From Candidatus Sericytochromatia bacterium S15B-MN24 CBMW_12 (GTDB lineage: Bacteria; Cyanobacteriota; Sericytochromatia; S15B-MN24; UBA4093): a stretch of DNA of 64,000 bases. Positions 16,581 to 26,372 of this stretch are shown piece by piece (positions within the stretch are counted from its first letter, which is position 1; every line of letters begins with the position of its first letter). The stretch lies in the NCBI GenBank assembly GCA_002083825.1, contig DAZV01000026.1, forward strand, positions 299,118 through 363,117, in the 5' to 3' direction. The notes under the pieces are model-generated. The model did no database searches, was not told the origin of the DNA, and saw nothing but the letters and a program-made list of their open reading frames with translations. A program made the position numbers and the translations under genes.

Positions 16581-18164
16581 CTAGTGATCCTGAGAAACAG
16601 CCGCGCCAGGGGCGGCATGCCCTTGGTCGTGGGTGGCGTTCTCGGATCCTGCGGGGGTATGGGCGTCGCTGATGGCGGCCTTGGCCGGGGCGACGCCTAT
16701 CTGTTGCAAGTAGGCCTGCACCGAGGGTTCGACCTTGGACAGCACCGACTGGGGGTAGAAACCGGTCCAGAGGATGACGGCCGCGAGCGGTAGGATGACG
16801 GCGGCTTCGCGGAAGGTCAGATCCTTGAAGTTCTTGTTTTCGGGACGCGTGACGTCGCCGAAGAAGATCCGCGAGACCATCCAGAGCATGTAGCAAGCGC
16901 TCCAGATGACGCCGGTGGTGGCGATGACGCCGAGCACGTTGTTGGCGCCGTAGGCGCCGATCATCATCAGGAACTCCCCGATGAAGCCGTTGAGTCCGGG
17001 CAGACCCACCGACGCCATCGTGACGAAGACGAAGGTGGCTGCCAGCCAGGGCGCGGCCTTCGCGATGCCGCCGAAGCCGGCGATCTCGCGGTTGCCGTGA
17101 CGCTCGGCGAGCATCATGACGAGCAGGAACAGGGCGCCGGTCGCCAGGGCGTGGGCCATGAAGTAGAAGACCGCGCCGGAGACGCCGTAAGCGTTGAGGG
17201 CGAAGATCCCCAGCACGATGATCGACATGTGGGAGAGCGACGAGTAGGCGATGAGGCGCTTGGCGTCGGTCTGCACGAGGGCTATCCATGCGCCGTAGAT
17301 CAGGCCGATCACGGCGAGCCCCATGATCCAGGGGGCCGCGGTCCGGGTGGCTTCCGGGAACATCGGGATCAGGAAGCGGAGGAAGCCGTAGGCGCCGATC
17401 TTGGCCATGACCGCCGAGAGCATGAAGGTCGCGGGGGCGGGCGCCTGGGTGTAGGCATCGGGCAGCCAGGAATGGAAGGGCCAGACGGGCGTCTTGATGG
17501 CGAAGGCCAGGAAGAACGCGCCGAAGAGCAGCCACATCTCGGTCGGCGTGTAGCTCAGGCCGTAGAGCGAGGCGATGTCGAAGGTCCAGGTTCCGTTCAG
17601 GGCGTGGTGCTTGAAGGTGACGTAGAGGATGGCGAGGAACATGAACAGGGATCCGACGAGGGTGTAGACCACGAACTTGACCGTGGCGAAGACCCGGCGT
17701 TCGCCGCCCCAGATGCCGATCATGAAGAACATCGGCAGGAGCATGATTTCCCAGAAGATGTAGAAGAGGAAGAGGTCGCGGGCGACGACGGCGCCGAGCA
17801 TGCCGCTGGAGAGCAGCAGCATGCAGGCGTAATAGCCGCGCAGCTGGTGTTTGATCCGGTTCCAGGAGGCAAGGATGGCCACCGGGGTGAGGGCGAGGGT
17901 GAGCATGGCGATCAGGACGGAGAGCCCGTCGACGCCGACGTGGTAGGAGATGCCCAGGGCAGGCAGCCAGGTCGCCATTTCGGAGAACTGGAAGCCGGCT
18001 TCGGGCTGGAAACCGAACCAGAGGCCGAGCCCCAGTGCCAGGTTGAGAAGGCTGGCGCCGAGGGCCCAGGTTTTGATCACCTGTTTCCGGTCGGACGGGA
18101 TGAGCAGCATGCCCAAGCTCGCCAGGGCCGGAAGCAGGATGAGGATCGAGAGAAGGTGGCTCAT
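16581..18164 (-). CDS. nuoM: NADH-quinone oxidoreductase subunit M
   Basis: Protein of 527 aa, an antiporter-like membrane subunit. Diagnostic regions are YHVGVDGLSVLI, the glutamate-bearing FYIFWEIMLLPMFFMIG and KTPVWPFHSWLPDAYTQAP. The last ~50 residues form a soluble, Ala/His-rich tail that is longer than in most homologues. It translocates protons in the distal arm of complex I. It lies 10 bp after nuoL. Confidence 0.95.
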   Translation of the reverse strand: MSHLLSILILLPALASLGMLLIPSDRKQVIKTWALGASLLNLALGLGLWFGFQPEAGFQFSEMATWLPALGISYHVGVDGLSVLIAMLTLALTPVAILASWNRIKHQLRGYYACMLLLSSGMLGAVVARDLFLFYIFWEIMLLPMFFMIGIWGGERRVFATVKFVVYTLVGSLFMFLAILYVTFKHHALNGTWTFDIASLYGLSYTPTEMWLLFGAFFLAFAIKTPVWPFHSWLPDAYTQAPAPATFMLSAVMAKIGAYGFLRFLIPMFPEATRTAAPWIMGLAVIGLIYGAWIALVQTDAKRLIAYSSLSHMSIIVLGIFALNAYGVSGAVFYFMAHALATGALFLLVMMLAERHGNREIAGFGGIAKAAPWLAATFVFVTMASVGLPGLNGFIGEFLMMIGAYGANNVLGVIATTGVIWSACYMLWMVSRIFFGDVTRPENKNFKDLTFREAAVILPLAAVILWTGFYPQSVLSKVEPSVQAYLQQIGVAPAKAAISDAHTPAGSENATHDQGHAAPGAAVSQDH

Positions 18165-18174
18165 CGGTGCATCC

Positions 18175-20205
18175 TTACTTCGCGAGGAGGAGGAAGTAGT
18201 AGAGGAGAATCACGAACATGCCCGCGACCATCAGGTACGCGTAGGAGCGGACCATGCCGGTCTGGATCACGCGGACGGCGTTGGAGAGTCCGGCGTAGGC
18301 CTTGGGCGTGCTGTTCACCAGGCGATCGAGTCCGCCCTCGTCCACGCCTTTCCAGAGGAAGCGGCGTGAAAGCTTGAGCAGGGGCTCGATGAAGAGAGCC
18401 TGGATCATCTCATCGACGTAGTACTTGTCCCAGAGGATTTCCCACCAGAGGCTCTTGGTGGGCTCGGTGGCTGGCGTCGGCTTGGCGTAGCGCACGTAGG
18501 CGTAGGCGATGCCGACGAGGGCGATGCCGATGGCGAGGCCCATGAGGGCGAAGTCCACGGCGGCCGAGGGGTGAGGCAGGTGCGCACCGTGATCGGCGCC
18601 GTGGGCGGCGAAGGTCAAGGAGGGCGCGAGCCACGTGCCGAAGAGGTCGACGGGGAGGAAGCCGAGGCTGAGGAGCTTCGGGACTCCCAGGAAGCCGACC
18701 AGCACGGTTCCGAGCGCCAGGACCTGCAAGGGCAGGGTCATGGTGAGGGGGGATTCGTGGGCATGATCGTAGATCTTGAAGTCCCGGGGCTTTCCGTGGA
18801 AAGTGAGGAAGAACATCCGGAACATGTAGAAGGCGGTGAGGCCCGAGGTGACGAGGGCGACGGCGTAGATGCCGTAGAGCCAGGTCTGGGTGCCGCCGGC
18901 GATGTAGGCGTTGAGGAGGATGGCTTCCTTGGAGAAGAAGCCTGCGAGCGGGGGAAGACCGGCGATAGCCAGGGTGCCGATGCCCATGGTGATCCAGGTG
19001 ATGGGCAGCTTGGACTTCAGGCCGCCCATCTTCCAGATATCCTGTTCTTCGTGGCAGGCGTGGATGACCGAGCCGGAACCGAGGAAGAGCAGGGCCTTGA
19101 AGAAGGCGTGAGTCAGGACGTGGAACATGCCCGCGGCGAAGACCGCCGCTCCGGCGCCGGCGGCGATGTTCTCGAAGTAGGCGCCGAGGCCGACGCCGAT
19201 GAACATGTAGCCGAGCTGGGAGACGGTCGAGTAGGCGAGCACCTTCTTGATGTCCGACTGGGTGACGGCGATGGTGGCGGCGAAGAGGGCCGTGACGGTG
19301 CCTACCGAGGCGACGACCAGGCCGGCCGTGGGGCTCATGGCGAAGAGGAAGCCCATGCGAGCGACCATGTAGACGCCGGCGGTGACCATGGTCGCCGCGT
19401 GGATCAGGGCCGAGACCGGGGTGGGGCCCGCCATGGCGTCTGCAAGCCAGACGTGCAGGGGGACCTGCGCCGATTTACCCATCGCACCGACGAAGAGCAG
19501 CAAGGCTGCCGCGGTCGCCGCGTAGGGGGTGAAGGCGACTGCTTGCTCTCTCATGGCGAGGAAGTCGAGGGTGGGGGTCCCGTGGCTGGTCAGGAAGAAG
19601 AAGATGAAGAACATGCCGAGCAGGAAGCCGAAGTCTCCGACACGGTTGGCGATGAAGGCCTTGTTCCCGGCGTTCGCCTTGGCGATGTCGGTGAACCAGA
19701 AGCCGATCAACAAGTAGGAGCAGAGGCCGACGCCTTCCCAGCCCACGAACATGAGCGGAAGGCTGGAGCCGAGCACCAGCACGAGCATCGAGAACATGAA
19801 GAGGTTCAGGTAGGCGAAGTAGCGGCTGAACCCGCGGTCATGGCTCATGTAGCCGATGGAGTAGACGTGGATGAGGGTCCCGATGCCGGTGACCATGAGG
19901 ATCATGACGGCGGACAGCGGATCGAGCAGGAAGCCTGCGTCGATGCTCAAGGAGCCGACGTGGATCCATGGGAAGACGATCTGGGTGATCGTTCTTTCAG
20001 CTGCGGGCAGCGCCTGAAGCTGGAAGAAGAGGATGCCCGAGACCACGAATGAGGCGAGCGGGCCCGCGACGGCGAGCGTCGAGACGAGTTTCTTGCTGGG
20101 GCCCTGGCCTTTATGGGCGAAGAAGAGGGTCATCAGGCCGATCAGCACCGCGGTGAGCAGTGGGAAGAGCGGGATGAGACCGATCAAAGGCGACGTAGTT
20201 TCCAT
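18175..20205 (-). CDS. nuoL: NADH-quinone oxidoreductase subunit L
   Basis: Protein of 676 aa, the most distal antiporter-like subunit. It shows FVGWEGVGLCSYLLIGFW, KSAQVPLHVWLADAMAGPTPVSALIHAATMVTAG and the C-terminal extension expected to form the long lateral helix. Full length for the family. It follows nuoK by 8 bp. Confidence 0.95.
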   Translation of the reverse strand: METTSPLIGLIPLFPLLTAVLIGLMTLFFAHKGQGPSKKLVSTLAVAGPLASFVVSGILFFQLQALPAAERTITQIVFPWIHVGSLSIDAGFLLDPLSAVMILMVTGIGTLIHVYSIGYMSHDRGFSRYFAYLNLFMFSMLVLVLGSSLPLMFVGWEGVGLCSYLLIGFWFTDIAKANAGNKAFIANRVGDFGFLLGMFFIFFFLTSHGTPTLDFLAMREQAVAFTPYAATAAALLLFVGAMGKSAQVPLHVWLADAMAGPTPVSALIHAATMVTAGVYMVARMGFLFAMSPTAGLVVASVGTVTALFAATIAVTQSDIKKVLAYSTVSQLGYMFIGVGLGAYFENIAAGAGAAVFAAGMFHVLTHAFFKALLFLGSGSVIHACHEEQDIWKMGGLKSKLPITWITMGIGTLAIAGLPPLAGFFSKEAILLNAYIAGGTQTWLYGIYAVALVTSGLTAFYMFRMFFLTFHGKPRDFKIYDHAHESPLTMTLPLQVLALGTVLVGFLGVPKLLSLGFLPVDLFGTWLAPSLTFAAHGADHGAHLPHPSAAVDFALMGLAIGIALVGIAYAYVRYAKPTPATEPTKSLWWEILWDKYYVDEMIQALFIEPLLKLSRRFLWKGVDEGGLDRLVNSTPKAYAGLSNAVRVIQTGMVRSYAYLMVAGMFVILLYYFLLLAK

Positions 20206-20213
20206 GGCGCGGT

Positions 20214-20516
20214 CTATTCCTTCATCAGCTTGAAGTCGTCGACGTTCAACGACTCCTTGGTCTTGAACAGGAGGATCACGATGGCCAGCCCGATGGCGGC
20301 CTCAGCGGCGGCGACGGCCATCACCAGGAAGGTGAAGATCTGGCCGTCCAGTTGCCCGAGGTAGCGCGCGAAGGTCACGAAGCTCAGGTTGACCGCGTTG
20401 AGGATCAACTCGATCGACAGGAAGACGATGAACAGGTTTTTCCGGCTCAGGACGCCCGCGACGCCGATGGCGAAGAGGACGGCGCTCACGGAGAGGAAAT
20501 GGGACATGGTGAGCAT
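20214..20516 (-). CDS. nuoK: NADH-quinone oxidoreductase subunit K
   Basis: Protein of 100 aa with three membrane helices. The conserved glutamates occur in FLSIELILNAVNL and VAAAEAAIGLAI, which relay protons in the membrane arm. AGGAGG lies four bases before the chosen ATG; a second ATG three codons later is possible. It is 8 bp after nuoJ. Confidence 0.94.
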   Translation of the reverse strand: MLTMSHFLSVSAVLFAIGVAGVLSRKNLFIVFLSIELILNAVNLSFVTFARYLGQLDGQIFTFLVMAVAAAEAAIGLAIVILLFKTKESLNVDDFKLMKE

Positions 20517-20524
20517 GGGGCCTC

Positions 20525-21058
20525 CTAGATCCGGCGCTTTGCGAGGATCACCACTCCGACCAGAGCGACGGTCAGGAGGACGGCGACGGACTCGAAAGCG
20601 AAGAGGTAGTTCGTGTAGAGGAACTTGCCGATGACTTCGATGGTGCCGAAGTCGGCGGGGACGGGGGTGTTGGCGAGGGTCGATTCTCCGGGCAGCTTGC
20701 CGATGACGGCGAGGAAGATCAGGAGAACCGGGGCGATCGCCGCTAGGGCCAGGGAGACCGACTTGCCGACGTTTTCATTGACCGGCAGGTCGGAGTCCTG
20801 GACGTTGAGCAGCATGATGACGAAGACCACCAGGGCCATGATGGCGCCCGCGTAGACCAGGATCTGGAGAATGGCCAGCAGCGGGGCCGACAGCAGGGCG
20901 TAGAGCCCAGCCAGGCCGAAGAAGGTGACGATGAGGGACAGGGCCGCCGGCAGGGGATGCCGGCGGGTGATGGTCACCAGCGCGCCGATGACGGCAACCG
21001 AAGCGAGGATGCCGAAGAGCACGGCCTGGAGGCCAATTTGAAAGGGGGTGGGTTCCAT
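20525..21058 (-). CDS. nuoJ: NADH-quinone oxidoreductase subunit J
   Basis: Protein of 177 aa with five predicted membrane helices. The hallmark LQILVYAGAIMALVVFVIML is present, containing the pi-bulge helix region that takes part in coupling quinone reduction to proton flow. Length is normal. It is 12 bp after nuoI. Confidence 0.94.
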   Translation of the reverse strand: MEPTPFQIGLQAVLFGILASVAVIGALVTITRRHPLPAALSLIVTFFGLAGLYALLSAPLLAILQILVYAGAIMALVVFVIMLLNVQDSDLPVNENVGKSVSLALAAIAPVLLIFLAVIGKLPGESTLANTPVPADFGTIEVIGKFLYTNYLFAFESVAVLLTVALVGVVILAKRRI

Positions 21059-21070
21059 GCGTCGGGGCTC

Positions 21071-21580
21071 CTACTTCTGCTGGTTCGGCTTCGGCAAGGC
21101 GGGTTCAACGGCCATCAGCTCTTGCTTGTTGATGACGAAGTCCTTGCGGGTGAAGTCGGTGATGGTGTATTGACCCGAATCCATGCGGATGGCGTCCACG
21201 GGGCATGCTTCGACGCACATGCCGCAGAAGACGCACTTCAGGAGGTCGATGTCGAAGCTGGCGGGTGCCTTCTCGACGGTCTTGTCGGTGATTTCTCCGA
21301 CGTCTTCGGCGACGATGCTGATGCAATCGGCGGGGCAGGCGGTCGCGCACATGAAGCAGGCGACGCAGCGAACCGATCCGTCCTCACGCTTGGTGAGGCG
21401 GTGCTTGCCGCGGTAGCCCGCGGGCATGTCCTTGGTCTCTTCCGGGTACTGGAGCGTCTCCATCCGGCTGGGCCGGACGAGGTTGGCCAGGAAGTGGCGG
21501 ATGGTGATTCCCATCCCCTGGAGAATCGCGATCAGGTAGACCTTTTCGGCCCAATCGCGGTTTGGACGAGCGATTTTCAT
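21071..21580 (-). CDS. nuoI: NADH-quinone oxidoreductase subunit I (2x[4Fe-4S])
   Basis: Protein of 169 aa. Two ferredoxin motifs, CVACFMCATACP and CVFCGMCVEACP, bind clusters N6a and N6b, which pass electrons to NuoB. The N-terminal amphipathic stretch fits attachment to the membrane arm beside NuoH. It is 9 bp after nuoH. Confidence 0.95.
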   Translation of the reverse strand: MKIARPNRDWAEKVYLIAILQGMGITIRHFLANLVRPSRMETLQYPEETKDMPAGYRGKHRLTKREDGSVRCVACFMCATACPADCISIVAEDVGEITDKTVEKAPASFDIDLLKCVFCGMCVEACPVDAIRMDSGQYTITDFTRKDFVINKQELMAVEPALPKPNQQK

Positions 21581-21589
21581 GAGGCCCCC

Positions 21590-22906
21590 TTACAGGCTCT
21601 GCACGAGGACCAGGCCGATCCCGGTGACCAGGATGTTGGCGAGGGCCAGGGGCAGTAGCGTTTTCCAGCCAAGATTCATCAGCTGGTCGTACCGGAAGCG
21701 CGGAAGCGTCCAGCGAACCCAGATGAAGACGAAGCCGATCAACATCATTTTGGTGAAGAAGATGCCGAACTGGGCCAAGAGCGCGAAGACCGCGCCTCCC
21801 CAGTCGGGTAGCGGGACCGCCATGAAGAAGCCGACTCCGGCCGCGGCGAGCACGGCCAGACCGCCGGTGATGACGGCCAGCCAGAGCCCCTCTTGATCCC
21901 GGATGTCCCCGAACTGACCCTGCATGCCGCGATACCACTTGTGGAGCCGGAGGGTGGTGATGGCGAGCAGCAACGTCATGAAGCCGAGCGAAATCTTGAT
22001 GAGCAACGGGGCATGAGCGATGAGGGCTGCCGTGTCCAGATAGGGGACCTGCCAGCCGCCCAGGAAGAGGGTGGCGATCACGGCGGACGAGACCAGGATG
22101 GCCGCGTACTCGCCGAGGAAGATCAGGGCGAACTTCATCGAGGAGTACTCGGTGTGGAAGCCCGCGACCAGTTCGGCCTCGCTCTCGGCGAGGTCGAAGG
22201 GGTTACGGTTGGTTTCGGCGAAGGCCGAAACCAGGAAGATGATGAAGCCGATGGGCTGGAGGAAGATGCCCCACGCGGGGATGGGCAGGGTGACGCCGAG
22301 GACCTCGAGCATCCGACCCTGCTGGATCACCATCTCGTTGAGCTGCAGGGTCCCGAACGTCATGAGGACGCCGATCAGCGAGAGGCCCATGGGGATCTCG
22401 TAGGAGATCATCTGGGACGTGGCGCGGATGGAGCCGAGCAGCGAGTACTTGGTGTTGCTGGCCCAGCCGGCGAGCACGATGCCGTAGACCGAAAGGGAGG
22501 TCAGCGCGAGGAACCAGAGGATTCCGGCGTTGAGGCTCAGGGCCTGCATGGGGATGGTGGCGCTGCCGATTCGAAGGGTGTCGGCCCAGGGCACGATGGC
22601 GAAGGTCGAGAAGGCGACGGTCACGATGATGAACGGCGCCAGGTAGAAGTAGAACTTGTTGGCCTTCGCGGGGGTGATGTCTTCCTTGAAGAAGAGCTTG
22701 ATGGCGTCGGCGAGGAAGAAGACCATTCCGGCGAGTCGGAAGGGGCCGATGTTGGCGCGGTTCGGGCCGGTGCGGTCCTGGATGAGGGCTGCGACCTTGC
22801 GCTCCATGTAGATCATCACCGGCACGGGGCCGAGGATGACCAGGAGCGCGACGACGGCGCGAAGAACGATGATGGTGATGTCGAGTGCCGTGTTGCCGGT
22901 CATCAT
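21590..22906 (-). CDS. nuoH: NADH-quinone oxidoreductase subunit H
   Basis: Protein of 438 aa with eight or nine membrane helices. The conserved block ERKVAALIQDRTGPNRANIG and the charged quinone-channel loop FAETNRNPFDLAESEAELV are intact. It is at the long end of the family, through an extended C-terminal region. It forms the quinone tunnel and heel of complex I. It is 6 bp after nuoG. Confidence 0.95.
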   Translation of the reverse strand: MMTGNTALDITIIVLRAVVALLVILGPVPVMIYMERKVAALIQDRTGPNRANIGPFRLAGMVFFLADAIKLFFKEDITPAKANKFYFYLAPFIIVTVAFSTFAIVPWADTLRIGSATIPMQALSLNAGILWFLALTSLSVYGIVLAGWASNTKYSLLGSIRATSQMISYEIPMGLSLIGVLMTFGTLQLNEMVIQQGRMLEVLGVTLPIPAWGIFLQPIGFIIFLVSAFAETNRNPFDLAESEAELVAGFHTEYSSMKFALIFLGEYAAILVSSAVIATLFLGGWQVPYLDTAALIAHAPLLIKISLGFMTLLLAITTLRLHKWYRGMQGQFGDIRDQEGLWLAVITGGLAVLAAAGVGFFMAVPLPDWGGAVFALLAQFGIFFTKMMLIGFVFIWVRWTLPRFRYDQLMNLGWKTLLPLALANILVTGIGLVLVQSL

Positions 22907-22912
22907 GTCCTC

Positions 22913-24499
22913 CTAGGGAGCGGCCGCGACGGGGGCGGCACTGGCCCGGGTCGGGAGCGATAGCCCATGCTCGGGCAGGCCGTAGAAGGTCTGACCGGCG
23001 AGGGCGGGGTAGGCTTTTTGCAGATCGTCCCAGATCTGTTCCATGTCGTCGTAGCCGAGGCTCTTGCCGAGGCGACCGGCCAGCATGCCGATGGCTTCCC
23101 ACTCGGGGAGCACGTCGCCGGAAGGATCGTAGGCGCGCATGATCTTCTGGAGCACGCCGTTCTCCTGGACGAAGGAGCCGAACTTCTCGGCGTGCATGGC
23201 CACGGGCAGGGTGATTCCGACCTTGCGGGCGCCCGGGGTGCCGTGGGTGGCGAACATGACGGTCGTGGGCACCTTGGCGAGGGCTTCTTGCCAGGACGGG
23301 TCGCCCTCGGTGAGGAGGTCGGTGTTCATCATGATGAGCATCCGGACCTTGCCGCTCGCGAGGGCGGCCTTGAGGCTCTCGGCATCGTCGTTGTAGCCGA
23401 GGAAGCGAATGCCGTTCCGGTTGGGGGTCTTGTCGGCGCGGCGGAGGAAGTCGTCGTGGCTGCCGTCCGGGGTGAGCGCGACCGCCCAGAAGTTGGGGGT
23501 CGCGAGCACGTCCTTGGCGAGGCGGTCGAGGAGGAAGTTGTCCTCGACCGTCGAGTGAGGCGAGCCCACGACGGCGATGGACTCGGCGCCGTAGATCTCG
23601 ACGATGCTCTTGAGCTTGGTGACGACGGCGTCGAGGGCGGTGCCGAACGGGACCTCGCGGCCCTCGATCAGGGCGGAGCGGAGGCGGTTCTCGTTGATGG
23701 CCTTGTAGGAGAATCGGCCCTCGTCGCACATCCAGTAGCTGTTGACCTGCGGGTTGTGACGCGGGCGATAGCGGTAGACGACGCCTTCCTTGTGGTCGGC
23801 GTTGATGGCGCAGCCCTTGGCGCAGCCGGTGCAGACGGACTTGGTCGACTGCAGGAACCAGACGCGCTGCTTGAAGCGGAAGTCCTTGGAGGTCAGGGCT
23901 CCGACGGGGCAGAGGTCGACGACGTTGACCGAGTAAGGGTTGTCCAGCTCCATGCCGGGGAAGGCTTCGATGGCGGAGTGGTCGCCGCGGTTGGCGATGA
24001 CGAGCTCGCCGGTCTCGGTGACGGACTCGCAGAAGCGGACGCAGCGCGAGCAGAGGATGCAGCGTTCCTGGTCGAGGACGACGGTGGGGCCGAGGTCGAC
24101 GACCTTCTTCTTTTCGACCTTCGATACCATGGAGCGGTTATCGTACTGGCCGTACTCCATGTAGTAGTCCTGGAGCTTGCATTCGCCTGCCTGGTCGCAG
24201 ACCGGGCAGTCGATGGGGTGATTGAGCAGGAGGAATTCCTGCACGCCCTTGCGCATCTTCTCCACGGCGGGGGTGTCGGTGTGAACGACCATCCCTTCCT
24301 TGACGAAGGTGTTGCAGGCGATCTGGGGTCCACGGGCTCCCTCGACCTCGGTGAGGCACATGCGGCAGTTGCCGTCGATGGGGAGGCCGGGGTGGTAGCA
24401 GTAGTGGGGGATGGTGACCCCGACCGATTCCGCGGCCTGGATGAGGTTGAGGCCGTCGGCGACCTCGACCTCTTGTCCATTCAAGGTGATCTTAGGCAT
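22913..24499 (-). CDS. nuoG: NADH-quinone oxidoreductase subunit G, short form
   Basis: Protein of 528 aa, clearly shorter than the 680-900 aa usual for NuoG. The N-terminal half keeps the [2Fe-2S] site (YCYHPGLPIDGNCRMC), the His/Cys cluster (HPIDCPVCDQAGEC) and CILCSRCVRFC. It also holds CTGCAKGC plus a later Cys (WMCDEGRF), which fit the optional N7 cluster. The molybdopterin-like domain that follows is reduced. The protein ends in an Ala/Pro-rich tail. It transfers electrons within the peripheral arm. Confidence 0.93.
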   Translation of the reverse strand: MPKITLNGQEVEVADGLNLIQAAESVGVTIPHYCYHPGLPIDGNCRMCLTEVEGARGPQIACNTFVKEGMVVHTDTPAVEKMRKGVQEFLLLNHPIDCPVCDQAGECKLQDYYMEYGQYDNRSMVSKVEKKKVVDLGPTVVLDQERCILCSRCVRFCESVTETGELVIANRGDHSAIEAFPGMELDNPYSVNVVDLCPVGALTSKDFRFKQRVWFLQSTKSVCTGCAKGCAINADHKEGVVYRYRPRHNPQVNSYWMCDEGRFSYKAINENRLRSALIEGREVPFGTALDAVVTKLKSIVEIYGAESIAVVGSPHSTVEDNFLLDRLAKDVLATPNFWAVALTPDGSHDDFLRRADKTPNRNGIRFLGYNDDAESLKAALASGKVRMLIMMNTDLLTEGDPSWQEALAKVPTTVMFATHGTPGARKVGITLPVAMHAEKFGSFVQENGVLQKIMRAYDPSGDVLPEWEAIGMLAGRLGKSLGYDDMEQIWDDLQKAYPALAGQTFYGLPEHGLSLPTRASAAPVAAAP

Positions 24500-24515
24500 T
24501 GCGTATCATTCCTTG

Positions 24516-25814
24516 CTAGGCGCCGGCGCCGGCCGGAACTTTGGCCTGCTTCTTGGGGCAACCCCGGTGCTCGAAGTGGGCGACGAACTCCTGGCGGAAC
24601 TTCTTGATGAAGGACCGGGTCGGCATGGTGGCGGCGGCGGCCAGGGCGCAGATGGTCTTGCCTTCCATGTTGTCGGCGATGTCGAGGATGGTGTCGAGGT
24701 CCTCGGGGGTCCCTCGGCCCGCCTCGATCCGCTGGACCATCTTGTAGAGCCAGTCGGTGCCCTCGCGGCAGGGGGTGCACTGGCCGCAGGATTCGTGGGC
24801 GTAGAAGTGCGTGAGATCCTCGAGCAGGTCGACCATGCAGGTTTCCTCGTCGATGATCATCATGCCGCCGGAGCCGGCCATGGAACCGATGGCGGCGATG
24901 GCCTCGGGGTCCAGGGTCAGGCCCATGGCCTCCTCTGCCGTCAGGATCGGGCAGGACGAGCCGCCGGGGATCACGGCCTTGAGACCGCGGCCCATGCGGA
25001 CGCCGCCGAGGTTCTCGGCCAGGAAGTCCTTGAAGGGCATTCCCATCTCGATCTCGTAGACGCCGGGCTTGACGCAGTGGCCCGAGACGCTCATCAGGCG
25101 GGTGCCCTTGCTCTTCTCGGTGCCCATGCTCGCGTAGGTGGACGCTCCGTGGGCGATGATCCAGGGAACGGTCGCGATGGTCTCGACGTTGTTGACCACC
25201 GTCGGGCACTGGAAGAGGCCGTGGGTAGCGGGGAAGGGGGGCTTCAAGCGGGGCTGGCCCTTCTTGCCCTCGAGAGATTCCAGGAGGGCGGTTTCCTCGC
25301 CGCAGATGTAGGCTCCGGCCCCCCGGTGGGTGCTGAGGTGGAGCGCGTAGCCGGTGCCCATGACGTTGTCGCCCAGGTAGCCCTTGGCGTAGGCCTGCGC
25401 GATGGCGTCGTCGAGGTGAATCCGCTGCTGGTTGAACTCGCCGCGGAGGTAGATGTAGGCCTGGTGCGAGTCGATGGCGAAGGAGGCGATGATGATGCCT
25501 TCGACCAGGCTGTGGGGATCGCGCTCGATGATCTTGCGGTCCTTGAAGGTGCCGGGCTCGGACTCGTCGCAGTTGATGACCAGGTACTTGGGCTTGGGGG
25601 AGTCCTTGGGAATGAAGCCCCACTTCATGCCGGCGGGGAAGCCTGCGCCGCCGCGGCCGCGCAGGCCGGAGGTCTTGACTTCCTCGATGATGACGGCGGG
25701 CTCCATGCCAAGCGCCTTGCGGGCAGCCTGGTATCCGCCGTTTTGCTCGTAGACCGAGATGTCATGGGAGTCGGGGACGTCGAAGAGGCGGGAAACGACC
25801 TTCTGGAACGCCAT
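24516..25814 (-). CDS. nuoF: NADH-quinone oxidoreductase subunit F (FMN, NADH binding)
   Basis: Protein of 432 aa. It has the FMN/NADH-binding blocks GLRGRGGAGFPAGMKW and CDESEPGTFKDR, and the [4Fe-4S] N3 motif ESCGQCTPCREG. It oxidises NADH and passes electrons through N3 to NuoG. It starts one base after the nuoE stop (TAACATG), indicating translational coupling. Confidence 0.95.
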   Translation of the reverse strand: MAFQKVVSRLFDVPDSHDISVYEQNGGYQAARKALGMEPAVIIEEVKTSGLRGRGGAGFPAGMKWGFIPKDSPKPKYLVINCDESEPGTFKDRKIIERDPHSLVEGIIIASFAIDSHQAYIYLRGEFNQQRIHLDDAIAQAYAKGYLGDNVMGTGYALHLSTHRGAGAYICGEETALLESLEGKKGQPRLKPPFPATHGLFQCPTVVNNVETIATVPWIIAHGASTYASMGTEKSKGTRLMSVSGHCVKPGVYEIEMGMPFKDFLAENLGGVRMGRGLKAVIPGGSSCPILTAEEAMGLTLDPEAIAAIGSMAGSGGMMIIDEETCMVDLLEDLTHFYAHESCGQCTPCREGTDWLYKMVQRIEAGRGTPEDLDTILDIADNMEGKTICALAAAATMPTRSFIKKFRQEFVAHFEHRGCPKKQAKVPAGAGA

Positions 25815-25815
25815 G

Positions 25816-26358
25816 TTACAGCCTCCTCTCGCCCGCGGCGGTGAAGCTCGCGAGTTGGGTCCGCTGGCCCCAGGGCTTGTCCCGGAGCTCGGAAATCAGG
25901 GAGTCGAGCTTGCCGTCGGTGAGGTTTTCGACGTAGACGTCGTTATCGACCTGCATCATCGGGCTGGTATCGCAGGAGCCGAGACACTCGGCGGCGCGGA
26001 CGGTGAACTTGCCGTCGGGGGTGGTCTCTCCGGGCTCGATGCCGAGCTTGTCGCAGAGCGCGGCAAGGGTCTCGCGACCTCCGGTCATGCAGCAGCTGAC
26101 CGAGGTGCAAACCTCCAGCAGGTGCTCGCCGGGCTTGGTCGTGAGGAACATGGTGTAGAAGGTGGCCACGCCGAAGACATGCGCGGGCGTGCAGCCGATT
26201 CGCTCGGCCACGTAGCGCATCACCTCGGGCGAGAGCCAACCCCACTCCTCCTGGGCGAGCCAGAGAGTGGGCAGGAGCGCCGCTTTGCGCTGGTCTGCGG
26301 GGTATCGGGAGACGAGTTGCTGGAACTGCGCCTCGGTTTTTTCACAGAATTCAACCAT
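25816..26358 (-). CDS. nuoE: NADH-quinone oxidoreductase subunit E ([2Fe-2S])
   Basis: Protein of 180 aa. The same frame stays open far upstream inside nuoD, but the gene starts at ATG 26358 (MVEFCEKTEAQFQQ), 14 bp after nuoD. Thioredoxin-like fold with cluster N1a ligands in CTSVSC and CLGSC. It pairs with NuoF in the NADH-oxidising module. Confidence 0.94.
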   Translation of the reverse strand: MVEFCEKTEAQFQQLVSRYPADQRKAALLPTLWLAQEEWGWLSPEVMRYVAERIGCTPAHVFGVATFYTMFLTTKPGEHLLEVCTSVSCCMTGGRETLAALCDKLGIEPGETTPDGKFTVRAAECLGSCDTSPMMQVDNDVYVENLTDGKLDSLISELRDKPWGQRTQLASFTAAGERRL

Positions 26359-26372
26359 TTGGTTCGTATCCT

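Noticed and set aside
14860..17535. 891-codon minus-strand frame over nuoN-nuoM
   Set aside because: It is offset from the conserved NuoN/NuoM frames and is Arg/Pro/His-rich; an out-of-frame shadow.
22967..24607. 546-codon + frame antisense to nuoG
   Set aside because: No domain recognised and it runs opposite to a conserved operon; an artefact of GC bias.
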